Assembly (NCBI GenBank): GCA_002307275.1
Contig: DBTX01000013.1
Location: forward strand, 46,687-52,717
Source: Hungateiclostridiaceae bacterium UBA1305
GTDB lineage: Bacteria; Bacillota; Clostridia; Acetivibrionales; DTU013
DNA: 6,031 nt
Reading direction: 5' to 3'
The translations under genes and the position numbers were made by a program. Every line of letters begins with the position of its first letter. Position 1 is the first letter of the stretch. Under the pieces are notes generated by a model. That model saw only the letters and a list, made by a program, of their open reading frames with translations. It made no database searches and had not been told where the DNA came from. Of the stretch, positions 1 to 6,031 are shown one piece after another.

Positions 1-297
1 GGTGCACGAAAAGCCCAGGCGATTTCCAAACTTTCCTTTGCCGGGATTCACAGGTTGCAGGAAGATGTCATCCAGGAAATCAGCATTGCTTTTGGCGCAG
101 TTGGTCCGACGGTTGTCCGGAACAGAGAAATCGAAGGAAAAATAAAGGGCAGACACAAAACGGAGCTGGATATCGACAATATTTTGAATGAATATGGCAG
201 GCTGATCAGACCGATTGATGATCAGAGGTCTACTGCCCGATACCGGAAACAGATCTGTCTGAACATACTGCGTGAGTACCTGACCAAGGGTTTGTGA
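1..297 (+). CDS. FAD-binding subunit of a xanthine dehydrogenase-type molybdenum hydroxylase, C-terminal part (5' end outside window)
   Basis: Frame 1 is open from the first base to a TGA at 295-297, giving the last 98 residues of a protein that begins upstream; the in-frame TTG at 55 is not the start. The residues fit the C-terminal domain of the CO dehydrogenase/xanthine dehydrogenase flavoprotein family: an opening RKAQAISKLSFAG segment, then IAFGAVGPTVVR, then the closing DDQRSTARYRKQICLNIL helix, which corresponds to the family's usual 'D-x-R-x-S-x-x-Y-R' end. In this family the subunit binds FAD and passes electrons from the Mo cofactor and two [2Fe-2S] clusters to NAD+ or another acceptor. 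The nearby ygeY, ygeW, carbamate kinase and xdhC-like genes favour a purine (xanthine, urate or hypoxanthine) hydroxylase, as an XdhB or YgfM counterpart. The Mo and Fe-S subunits are not in the window, so the exact substrate is open. Confidence 0.88.
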   Translation, partial: GARKAQAISKLSFAGIHRLQEDVIQEISIAFGAVGPTVVRNREIEGKIKGRHKTELDIDNILNEYGRLIRPIDDQRSTARYRKQICLNILREYLTKGL

Positions 298-304
298 AGG
301 AAGC

Positions 305-308
305 GAGG
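305..308 (+). promoter_or_regulatory. Ribosome binding site of the RACo-like gene
   Basis: GAGG stands 7 bases before the ATG at 316, preceded by a second weak purine run (GAAGGAAG, 296-303) that overlaps the stop codon of the FAD-subunit gene. It supports ATG 316 over ATG 340. Confidence 0.55.
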
Positions 309-315
309 CGATACC

Positions 316-2223
316 ATGACAGGCCGAAGTGCTGAAAAAATGGACTGTACTGTCAGGCTCCATCATAATGGTACTATGGAAGAGCATAAGGTTGAGACGG
401 GCAGCAATCTGCATCTCATTCTGAAAAATGCCGGTCTTCCGGTGGATTTGCAGTGCGGTGGAAACGGGACCTGCGGGAAATGCCTTGTCAGAATAACCGG
501 TCCTTCCGGTATTCCTTACAAGGAAAGCAGGACCTATGAGGAAAAAAAGCTGCTGGGGGAGGAACGCCTCGCTTTGGGCTACAGACTGGCCTGCAGCACT
601 GCAGTATTCGATGGGATTGAAGTCTGGCTGCCTGATTCCGACGCGAAAATGAAAATAACCTCACAAGGGAAAAGAAGAAATGTCATCTTGAATCCAATCG
701 TTGCTAAAACCGTTCTTTTCCTTGACAAGCCTTCGATTAACGACCAGTGTTCCGATTTGGAAAGGCTGGAAAAGGCATATGATCTCTATGAAAGCCGGCG
801 TCTGAATCCCAGAATGCAAAAAAACAGAATGGAGCTTCCTGTTGCAGAACTTCAGCACCTCGCCGCAACGCTGCGTTCCTGCGATTTTACAGTTACTCTT
901 GTCAATATTGCGGGGAGCATCTCGGCTGTCGAGCCTGGTGATACCTCTGGAACCAACTATGGCATTGCTTTCGATATAGGAACCACCTCGGTAGTAGGGT
1001 ATCTTGTCAATCTGAATACCGGGCTTGAGGAGGGAGTACGCTCCGCTGCCAATCCCCAGCGTTTTTTCGGCGCAGATGTCATATCCCGTATCAGCTATAC
1101 TATGAATGATCCGGTAAAACTTGCAGAAATGAACAGGGCAATCATTGACGAGATCAACGAAATGATCGACGCACTTGCCAAAGAGGCCTCGATATCCTCA
1201 TCGGCTATTTATGCGGCTTCCTTTGCCGGGAATACAACGATGATGCACTTTCTTATGAAAATACCGGCAGATGGCATCGCTCTTGCTCCATTTATACCGG
1301 TCGTGACAGATCTCAATTTTATTACTGCACGAGACCTTGGAATCAGAATAAACGACAACGGCAAAGCGGTGATATTTCCCTCCGTATCGGCTTATGTCGG
1401 CGCCGACACCGTAGCGGCAGTCCTTTCTACCGGCATGTACCAGGCGGAGGAGATCTCCCTTCTCGTAGACATAGGTACGAACGGTGAAATCGTCCTTGGA
1501 AACAGGGACGGAATGGTTGCCTGCTCGGCTGCTGCCGGGCCTGCATTTGAGGGGGCAGGGATACATAATGGTGTCAGTAGTGTAGCCGGGGCCATCGATC
1601 AGGTCCGGCTCCTGCCGGAATTGGAATATACAACCATTGGAGGTACCGGGGCAGTGGGTATCTGCGGCTCGGGAATTGTGGATGCAGTTGCGGAGATGCT
1701 CAGGGCAGGTATCATAAACAAGAGCGGCAAATTCATTGATCCGGAAGACAGCTGTTATGAAAATTCCATTTTGCGTAACAGGATCATAAAGACAGACGGA
1801 CTTAGTGCCTTCGTACTTGCAAAACAGAAAGAATGCGACGCCGGGATGGATATCGCAGTAACACAGAAGGATGTGCGGGAAGTCCAGAATGCAAAAGCAG
1901 CCATAGCGGCGGGCATCCGGATATTGTCCCACACTTCCGGCACAAGACTCGAAGCGGTAAAAAAAGTATATCTGGCAGGTGGCTTCGGGAGTTATATGAA
2001 TATAGATAATGCCATTCAAATAGGATTGTTGCCGGAAGAACTCGAAGGCAGGATAGAAGCGGTGGGGAATGCTTCCGGAACAGGAGCAGCCGAAGGTCTG
2101 ATTTCATGGGAAGCTCTCTGGAAGACAAAGACCATAAAAAGCCTGATCCAATATATCGAGCTTTCTTACAGCAAGGAATTTTTGAACGAATATATGGAAT
2201 GTATGAAATTGGGCAAAAAATAA
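316..2223 (+). CDS. RACo/RamA-like [2Fe-2S] ASKHA protein (corrinoid reductive-activation family, DUF4445)
   Basis: This is a 635-residue protein, close to the usual length of RACo-type activators. Residues about 10-105 form a plant-type ferredoxin domain with the cluster ligands C47-x5-C53-x2-C56 (QCGGNGTCGKC) and C93 (LACST). A linker/middle domain (about 118-210, containing NPIVAKTVLFL and SDLERL) leads to the ASKHA ATPase core: phosphate-1 motif FDIGTT (219-224), VDIGTNGE (384-391), CSAAAGPAFEG (403-413), GICGSG (448-453), and GGFGSYMN (555-562) with GNASGTGA near 585-592. Known family members use ATP to drive low-potential electron transfer that returns inactive Co(II) corrinoid proteins to Co(I). 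It is soluble, with no signal peptide or membrane segment. The ATG at 316 is chosen because GAGG at 305-308 lies 7 bases upstream; the ATG at 340 lacks a good ribosome site. It lies 18 bases after the FAD-subunit gene, so they are probably cotranscribed. No corrinoid partner is visible, so the target is unknown. Confidence 0.88.
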   Translation: MTGRSAEKMDCTVRLHHNGTMEEHKVETGSNLHLILKNAGLPVDLQCGGNGTCGKCLVRITGPSGIPYKESRTYEEKKLLGEERLALGYRLACSTAVFDGIEVWLPDSDAKMKITSQGKRRNVILNPIVAKTVLFLDKPSINDQCSDLERLEKAYDLYESRRLNPRMQKNRMELPVAELQHLAATLRSCDFTVTLVNIAGSISAVEPGDTSGTNYGIAFDIGTTSVVGYLVNLNTGLEEGVRSAANPQRFFGADVISRISYTMNDPVKLAEMNRAIIDEINEMIDALAKEASISSSAIYAASFAGNTTMMHFLMKIPADGIALAPFIPVVTDLNFITARDLGIRINDNGKAVIFPSVSAYVGADTVAAVLSTGMYQAEEISLLVDIGTNGEIVLGNRDGMVACSAAAGPAFEGAGIHNGVSSVAGAIDQVRLLPELEYTTIGGTGAVGICGSGIVDAVAEMLRAGIINKSGKFIDPEDSCYENSILRNRIIKTDGLSAFVLAKQKECDAGMDIAVTQKDVREVQNAKAAIAAGIRILSHTSGTRLEAVKKVYLAGGFGSYMNIDNAIQIGLLPEELEGRIEAVGNASGTGAAEGLISWEALWKTKTIKSLIQYIELSYSKEFLNEYMECMKLGKK

Positions 2224-2238
2224 ATAATTTTAGAAAAG

Positions 2239-2248
2239 AAAGGTGATC
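2239..2248 (+). promoter_or_regulatory. Ribosome binding site that decides the ygeY start
   Basis: The bases AAAGGTGATC match the 3' end of 16S rRNA (complement of ...GGAGGTGATC) over GGTGATC. With AGG at 2241-2243 as the core, 8 bases separate it from the GTG at 2252. The upstream in-frame GTG at 2243-2245 is part of the site itself, so it is unlikely to start translation. Confidence 0.75.
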
Positions 2249-2251
2249 ATC

Positions 2252-3445
2252 GTGGACTTTAACAAAATCAAAGGAAAAGCAGAAGGGTATCAACCCGAAA
2301 TGGTCCGGTTTTTAAGAGATTTGATCCGTATTCCCGGAGAAAGCTGTACGGAAGAAAAGGTAATAAAGAGAATAGAAAGCGAAATGAGGACGGTTGGCTT
2401 TGACCGGGTGGAGATTGACCCAATGGGGAATGTTTTGGGCTTTATGGGCAGCGGAAAGAAAATCATTGCCTTTGACGCCCATATTGATACGGTCGGCATC
2501 GGGGAAATCACAAATTGGAATTTCGACCCTTACGAAGGATATGAGTCGGAAACCGAAGTGGGAGGCAGGGGAGCCTCAGATCAGCTTGGAGGGATCGTAT
2601 CAAGCGTATATGGCGCAAAGATCATGAAAGATCTGGGCTTGCTTAATGACGACTATTCGGTATTGGTTACCGGCACGGTACAGGAAGAAGATTGTGACGG
2701 CCTTTGCTGGCAGTATATCATCAATGAGGATAAAATAAGGCCGGAGTTTGTTGTCATTACAGAGCCTACCGACGGGAATATTTACCGGGGACAGCGTGGA
2801 CGTATGGAAATCAGGGTGGAAGTGAAAGGCGTATCCTGTCATGGATCGGCACCCGAACGCGGAGACAATGCCATCTATAAAATGGCTGATATCATACAGG
2901 AAGTGCGTAGCCTGAATGACAGGCTGCATGACGATGAGTTTCTCGGGAAAGGCACACTGGCTGTTTCACAATCCTTCTATACTTCTCCTTCCAGATGTGC
3001 TGTCGCGGATATGAGCGCCATATCCATTGACAGAAGGTTAACCTTTGGCGAAACCTATGAGTCAGCATTGGAAGAAATAAGGCAGCTTCCTTCCGTGAAA
3101 AAATTCAATGCCGATGTAAGCATGTACAAATACGATAGTCCGAGCTACTCCGGACTGGTATACCCAACAGACTGCTATTTCCCGACATGGGTCATTCCGG
3201 AGGGCCATTCTGCGACCATAGCCCTTGTGAAAGCATATTCCTCCATATATGGGGAACCTGTTGTTGATAAATGGACATTTTCTACCAATGGCGTTTCCAT
3301 CATGGGCAGATACGGCATCCCCTGCATCGGCTTTGGTCCGGGCAAGGAGGCTCAGGCCCACGCACCCAATGAAAAGACCTGGAAGGCGGATCTGGTAAAA
3401 TGCGCCGCCGTTTATGCCGCCGTACCCGGAACCTACTGCAAATAA
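2252..3445 (+). CDS. ygeY: YgeY-family selenium-metabolism-linked M20 metallohydrolase
   Basis: This is a zinc-dependent M20 amidohydrolase/peptidase of 397 residues, very similar along its length to E. coli YgeY as I recall it (for example DPMGNVLG, DAHIDTVGIG, VTGTVQEEDCDGLCWQYII, YRGQRGRMEIR and KWTFSTNGVSIMGR). Likely metal ligands and catalytic residues, by M20 analogy, are H77 and D79 (DAHID), D110 (GRGASDQ), E145/E146 (QEED), E171 (TEPTD) and H370 (HAPNEKTW). H197 in GVSCHGSAPERGDNA belongs to the lid/dimerisation domain. The GTG at 2252 is preferred over the GTG at 2243, because the latter lies inside the Shine-Dalgarno sequence. It starts 28 bases after the ASKHA gene. Homologues occur with Mo-hydroxylase and purine-catabolism genes, and it probably hydrolyses an amide or ureido intermediate upstream of YgeW. 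The substrate is not proven. Family assignment is firm; function is inferred from context. Confidence 0.93.
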   Translation: MDFNKIKGKAEGYQPEMVRFLRDLIRIPGESCTEEKVIKRIESEMRTVGFDRVEIDPMGNVLGFMGSGKKIIAFDAHIDTVGIGEITNWNFDPYEGYESETEVGGRGASDQLGGIVSSVYGAKIMKDLGLLNDDYSVLVTGTVQEEDCDGLCWQYIINEDKIRPEFVVITEPTDGNIYRGQRGRMEIRVEVKGVSCHGSAPERGDNAIYKMADIIQEVRSLNDRLHDDEFLGKGTLAVSQSFYTSPSRCAVADMSAISIDRRLTFGETYESALEEIRQLPSVKKFNADVSMYKYDSPSYSGLVYPTDCYFPTWVIPEGHSATIALVKAYSSIYGEPVVDKWTFSTNGVSIMGRYGIPCIGFGPGKEAQAHAPNEKTWKADLVKCAAVYAAVPGTYCK

Positions 3446-3475
3446 ACCCTGGAGTGACTCTGAAAACAGATAATG

Positions 3476-3484
3476 AAAAAGGAG
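3476..3484 (+). promoter_or_regulatory. Ribosome binding site that decides the ygeW start
   Basis: AAAAAGGAG lies 9 bases before the ATG at 3494. It is inside the reading frame extended from the ATG at 3473 and only 3 bases before the ATG at 3488, so 3494 is the best start. The resulting protein begins MKLQDYITKL and has the same length as E. coli YgeW. Confidence 0.75.
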
Positions 3485-3493
3485 AAAATGAGA

Positions 3494-4684
3494 ATGAAAT
3501 TACAGGACTATATTACCAAATTGAACACCCTGGATTTTAAAAATATGTACAGCAATGATTTCTTCCTCACCTGGGAAAAGACAGATGATGAAATAGCGGC
3601 TACCTTTGCTGTTGCAGACAGTCTGCGCCATCTAAGGGAGAATAATATTTCCACGAAGGTATTTGACAGCGGACTTGGTGTTTCTGTGTTCCGGGACAAT
3701 TCCACCAGGACCAGGTTCAGTTTTGCCTCTGCCTGTAACATGCTGGGATTGGAAGTCCAGGATCTGGATGAAGGCAAATCACAGATTGCACATGGGGAAA
3801 CCGTACGGGAAACTGCGAATATGGTATCTTTCATGGCAGATGTGATTGGCATCAGGGACGATATGTACATCGGAAAAGGCAATACCTATATGCATGATGT
3901 TTCCAATGCAGTGAAGGAAGGCTTCGAAAAAGGAATCCTGGAACAACGTCCCACACTTGTTAATCTGCAGTGCGACATCGACCATCCGACTCAGTGCATG
4001 GCGGACATGCTGCATTTGATTCATCATTTCGGAGGGGTTGAAAATCTGAAGGGTAAGAAAATTGCAATGAGCTGGGCTTATTCTCCTTCCTATGGGAAGC
4101 CGCTGTCCGTACCGCAAGGGGTGATCGGATTAATGTCAAGGATGGGAATGGACGTTGTTCTGGCTCATCCGGAAGGATACGAAGTGATGTCCGAGGTGGT
4201 GGAAGTAGCAGAAAAGAATTCCAGGGCATCGGGTGGATCCTTTACCAAAACGAATTCCATGAAAGAAGCATTTGAAGGTGCGGATATTGTCTATCCCAAA
4301 AGCTGGGCACCCTATGCAGCTATGGAAAAAAGGACCCTTCTGTATGGAGATAATGACTTTGACGGGATTAAAAAGCTGGAAAAGGAATTGCTGGAAACGA
4401 ACGCGAAACACAAGGATTGGGAGTGCACGGAGGAAATGATGAAGCTGACCGGAAACGGGGAAGCGTTGTATCTGCACTGCCTGCCGGCCGATATCAGCGG
4501 AGTGAGCTGTAAAGAGGGAGAGGTTGCTGCTACCGTATTTAACCGTTATCGCATTCCTCTGTATAAACAGGCTGGGTTTAAGCCATATATCATTGCTGCG
4601 ATGATTTTTCTGAGCAAAATGAAAAACCCGCAGGCAACTCTGAAGGCACTTGAAAATAAAAATATAAGACGGGTATACGAATAG
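3494..4684 (+). CDS. ygeW: YgeW-family knotted carbamoyltransferase
   Basis: This is a 396-residue member of the aspartate/ornithine carbamoyltransferase superfamily. It shows the carbamoyl-phosphate-binding STRTRF motif (S70-F75), a DIDHPTQ segment (161-167, the HPxQ signature), SWAYSPSYGKPLSVPQ, YPKSWAPY, and the HCLP motif (328-331) followed by ADISGVSCKEGEV. These long blocks match E. coli YgeW rather than ornithine or aspartate transcarbamylases, and the length equals that of E. coli YgeW. The physiological acceptor of YgeW is unknown. With carbamate kinase immediately downstream, it most likely runs catabolically, moving a carbamoyl group from a ureido compound to phosphate to give carbamoyl phosphate. 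The start at 3494 is preferred over the in-frame ATGs at 3473 and 3488, because AAGGAG at 3479-3484 stands 9 bases before 3494 and would otherwise lie inside or too near the start codon. Confidence 0.93.
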   Translation: MKLQDYITKLNTLDFKNMYSNDFFLTWEKTDDEIAATFAVADSLRHLRENNISTKVFDSGLGVSVFRDNSTRTRFSFASACNMLGLEVQDLDEGKSQIAHGETVRETANMVSFMADVIGIRDDMYIGKGNTYMHDVSNAVKEGFEKGILEQRPTLVNLQCDIDHPTQCMADMLHLIHHFGGVENLKGKKIAMSWAYSPSYGKPLSVPQGVIGLMSRMGMDVVLAHPEGYEVMSEVVEVAEKNSRASGGSFTKTNSMKEAFEGADIVYPKSWAPYAAMEKRTLLYGDNDFDGIKKLEKELLETNAKHKDWECTEEMMKLTGNGEALYLHCLPADISGVSCKEGEVAATVFNRYRIPLYKQAGFKPYIIAAMIFLSKMKNPQATLKALENKNIRRVYE

Positions 4685-4701
4685 CAGAGGTTGAAACTTC
4701 T

Positions 4702-5658
4702 ATGAAAAAAAGAATCGTTATTGCTCTAGGCGGCAATGCTCTCGGCAATACATTGAAAGAGCAGATGGAGGCGGTGAAAAAAACCTCCAGGGCCATTGCA
4801 GATTTGGTGGAAGCGGGCCATGAGGTGGTGGTCACACATGGGAACGGACCCCAGGTTGGAATGATACAGGAGGCAATGGATGCATTTTCGGCAGGTTCGC
4901 CGATGCATCCAAGAATCCCGCTCACTGTCTGTGTTGCCATGAGCCAGGCATATATAGGGTACGATTTGCAAAACGCCTTAAGAGAAGAACTGGTCAACAG
5001 AGGGATCAATAAATCCGTATCCACGATTATAACACAGGTGATTGTGGATAAGGACGATCCTTCTTTCAAGCATCCCACGAAACCAATCGGAAATATTCTT
5101 ACACAGGAAGAAGTGGAATATGCCCTGCTAAATAATAAGCCGATCATAAATGATAGTGGCAGAGGGTTCCGCAGAGTTGTTCCTTCGCCGAAGCCACTTG
5201 CTATTGTAGAATTAGATTCCATCAAATCACTGATCAATGCCGGAAAAATTGTCATAGCCTGTGGCGGGGGAGGAATTCCGGTAGTGATGGAAGGGGAGCA
5301 TTTAAGAGGGGTTCCTTCCGTGATTGACAAGGATTATGCCAGCTGCGTGCTGGCCAAAAATATCAGCGCAGACAGTCTGATCATCTTAACAGCGGTTGAA
5401 ATGGCTGCGTTGTACTATGGAACTCCACAACAGATCAATCTCTCAACCATAACTACGGAGGAAGCAAGGCAATATATCGGACAGGGCCATTTTGGATCGG
5501 GATCCATGCTTCCCAAGGTAAGTGCCGCCATCGATTTTGCGGAATCCGGAGAGAATAAGGAGACATTGATTACACTGCTGGAAAAAGCAAAGGATGGAAT
5601 CGACGGCAAAACGGGCACAAGAATTGTAAAAGGGGGAAAACCGGATGGAGCTTTATAA
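4702..5658 (+). CDS. arcC: Carbamate kinase (ArcC/YqeA type)
   Basis: This 318-residue amino acid kinase-fold enzyme catalyses carbamoyl phosphate + ADP to ATP + carbamate, which breaks down to CO2 and ammonia. Visible family motifs are IALGGNAL (7-14), VVTHGNGPQVG (about 43-53), the IACGGGGIPV loop (185-194), VIDKDYASCVLA (from 207) and the closing DGKTGTRIV. Length is normal for the family. A modest AGAGG at 4686-4690 lies 11 bases before the ATG, and the gene begins 17 bases after the ygeW stop. Its place directly after the carbamoyltransferase indicates the energy-yielding last step of carbamoyl release, as yqeA in the corresponding E. coli region, rather than the arginine deiminase pathway, since no arcA or ornithine carbamoyltransferase is present. 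Cytoplasmic. Enzyme identity is firm; the pathway is inferred. Confidence 0.95.
   Translation: MKKRIVIALGGNALGNTLKEQMEAVKKTSRAIADLVEAGHEVVVTHGNGPQVGMIQEAMDAFSAGSPMHPRIPLTVCVAMSQAYIGYDLQNALREELVNRGINKSVSTIITQVIVDKDDPSFKHPTKPIGNILTQEEVEYALLNNKPIINDSGRGFRRVVPSPKPLAIVELDSIKSLINAGKIVIACGGGGIPVVMEGEHLRGVPSVIDKDYASCVLAKNISADSLIILTAVEMAALYYGTPQQINLSTITTEEARQYIGQGHFGSGSMLPKVSAAIDFAESGENKETLITLLEKAKDGIDGKTGTRIVKGGKPDGAL
5631..5636 (+). promoter_or_regulatory. Ribosome binding site of the xdhC-like gene, inside the carbamate kinase gene
   Basis: AGGGGG within the last codons of the carbamate kinase gene stands 8 bases before the ATG at 5645. This supports that overlapping start and a translationally coupled gene pair. 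Confidence 0.65.
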
Positions 5659-6031
5659 TGAGGCGCAAAAATTGCTTTCGTCGGGAGAAGAGCTTGTATA
5701 TGCAGTAATGACCTCCAACACCGGTTCAACCCCGAGGAAAAGCGGTACGGAAATGCTTGTCCGAAAGAATGGTTCCATCATAGGTACAATTGGCGGCGGC
5801 AAGCTGGAAGCCAATGTGATACTGACCGCACTCACAGTGTTTGATACCGGGAAGATGACCACAATGGCCTTTGACCTTACCGGTGATGACGTTTTATTAA
5901 GCGATTCGATTTGCGGCGGTGTTGGTGAAGTTGCGCTGTATCTTGCGCATAAAGGGGATGAACCTGTCTATGCGGCTGCGTCGGAATGCAGAAGAACCGG
6001 TAAAAAAGGCCATCTGGTACTGGCAATCGAC
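5645..6031 (+). CDS. XdhC/CoxI-family molybdenum-hydroxylase maturation factor, N-terminal part (3' end outside window)
   Basis: The first 129 residues are seen and the frame is open to the window edge. Family landmarks are NTGSTPRKSG (25-34), GTIGGGKLEA (47-56) and the conserved cysteine in ICGGVGEV (C90). XdhC proteins bind molybdenum cofactor and aid its sulfuration and insertion into xanthine dehydrogenase-type enzymes; relatives in selenium-dependent hydroxylase clusters are thought to serve an analogous role. After the CGG motif comes a roughly 30-residue linker (PVYAAASECRRTGKKGHLVLAI) like that before the Rossmann domain of stand-alone XdhC proteins, whereas E. coli YqeB passes more directly into its Rossmann part. 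I therefore favour XdhC over YqeB, but the missing C-terminus would decide. The ATG lies inside the end of the carbamate kinase gene (14-base overlap), with AGGGGG at 5631-5636 giving 8-base spacing, so translation is probably coupled. Confidence 0.87.
   Translation, partial: MELYNEAQKLLSSGEELVYAVMTSNTGSTPRKSGTEMLVRKNGSIIGTIGGGKLEANVILTALTVFDTGKMTTMAFDLTGDDVLLSDSICGGVGEVALYLAHKGDEPVYAAASECRRTGKKGHLVLAID

Noticed and set aside
1198..2019. Long open frame (273 codons) on the minus strand across the RACo-like gene
   Set aside because: It lies wholly within a well-supported + strand gene. Its translation is cysteine-, histidine- and tyrosine-rich with no recognisable domain, which is typical of an antisense shadow.
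2243..2251. GTG at 2243 as the ygeY start
   Set aside because: It is part of the Shine-Dalgarno match AAAGGTGATC, and no ribosome site lies at proper distance before it. The GTG at 2252 has ideal spacing.
3452..3460. Palindrome GAGTGACTC in the ygeY-ygeW gap, as a possible operator or terminator stem
   Set aside because: It is only four pairs around a single base, so it cannot fold into a hairpin and has no T-run after it. A nine-base palindrome is easily chance. It could be an AP-1-like regulator site, but nothing supports that in bacteria.
3473..3493. Upstream ATG starts (3473 and 3488) for ygeW
   Set aside because: The clear AAGGAG at 3479-3484 would fall inside the coding region or too near the start. 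GGAG at 3451-3454 is about 18 bases from 3473, too far. The 3494 start gives the usual family length.
4590..5330. Long open frame (246 codons) on the minus strand across ygeW/carbamate kinase
   Set aside because: It is a shadow of the strongly supported carbamate kinase gene. No domain or plausible neighbour arrangement was found.
3494..5658. Arginine deiminase pathway (ornithine carbamoyltransferase + carbamate kinase)
   Set aside because: The carbamoyltransferase has YgeW-specific blocks (for example SWAYSPSYGKPLSVPQ and ADISGVSCKEGEV), no arcA or antiporter is present, and the neighbours are ygeY and Mo-hydroxylase genes.

Overview
The window is a densely packed, single-strand (+) stretch of six genes, two of them cut by the window edges, with gaps of about 17 to 50 bases or a short overlap between them. 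It looks like the middle of one operon. The Shine-Dalgarno sequences are strong and A/G-rich (AAGGAG, AAAGGTGATC, AGGGGG), the base composition is roughly balanced by eye, and the gene content is that of an anaerobe. Together these point to an anaerobic Firmicute of the Clostridia, probably gut or fermentative. This is inference; there is no rRNA or other phylogenetic marker here.

Layout: (1) bases 1-297, the C-terminal end of the FAD-binding subunit of a xanthine dehydrogenase-type molybdenum hydroxylase. (2) 316-2223, a 635-residue [2Fe-2S]/ASKHA protein of the RACo/RamA type (DUF4445), a family known for ATP-dependent reductive reactivation of corrinoid proteins. (3) 2252-3445, a YgeY-type M20 metallohydrolase. 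(4) 3494-4684, a YgeW-type carbamoyltransferase. (5) 4702-5658, a carbamate kinase (ArcC/YqeA type). (6) 5645-6031, the N-terminal part of an XdhC/CoxI-family molybdenum-hydroxylase maturation factor, overlapping the kinase gene by 14 bases. I see no RNA gene, mobile element, CRISPR array, promoter or terminator.

The set matches, with rearranged order, the E. coli xdhABC/ygeWXY/yqeAB region and related selenium-dependent molybdenum hydroxylase and anaerobic purine-catabolism clusters. The likely logic is that a Mo hydroxylase (with XdhC maturation) acts on a purine. After ring opening, YgeY hydrolyses an intermediate, YgeW run catabolically releases a carbamoyl group as carbamoyl phosphate, and carbamate kinase turns that into ATP, CO2 and ammonia. 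The actual substrates of YgeY and YgeW are not established from this sequence.

The odd member is the RACo-like gene. It sits between the Mo-hydroxylase FAD subunit and ygeY, with no corrinoid protein or methyltransferase visible in the window. It is the best candidate here for undescribed biology. It may link corrinoid chemistry (for example demethylation of methylated purines) or another ATP-driven low-potential electron transfer to purine breakdown.
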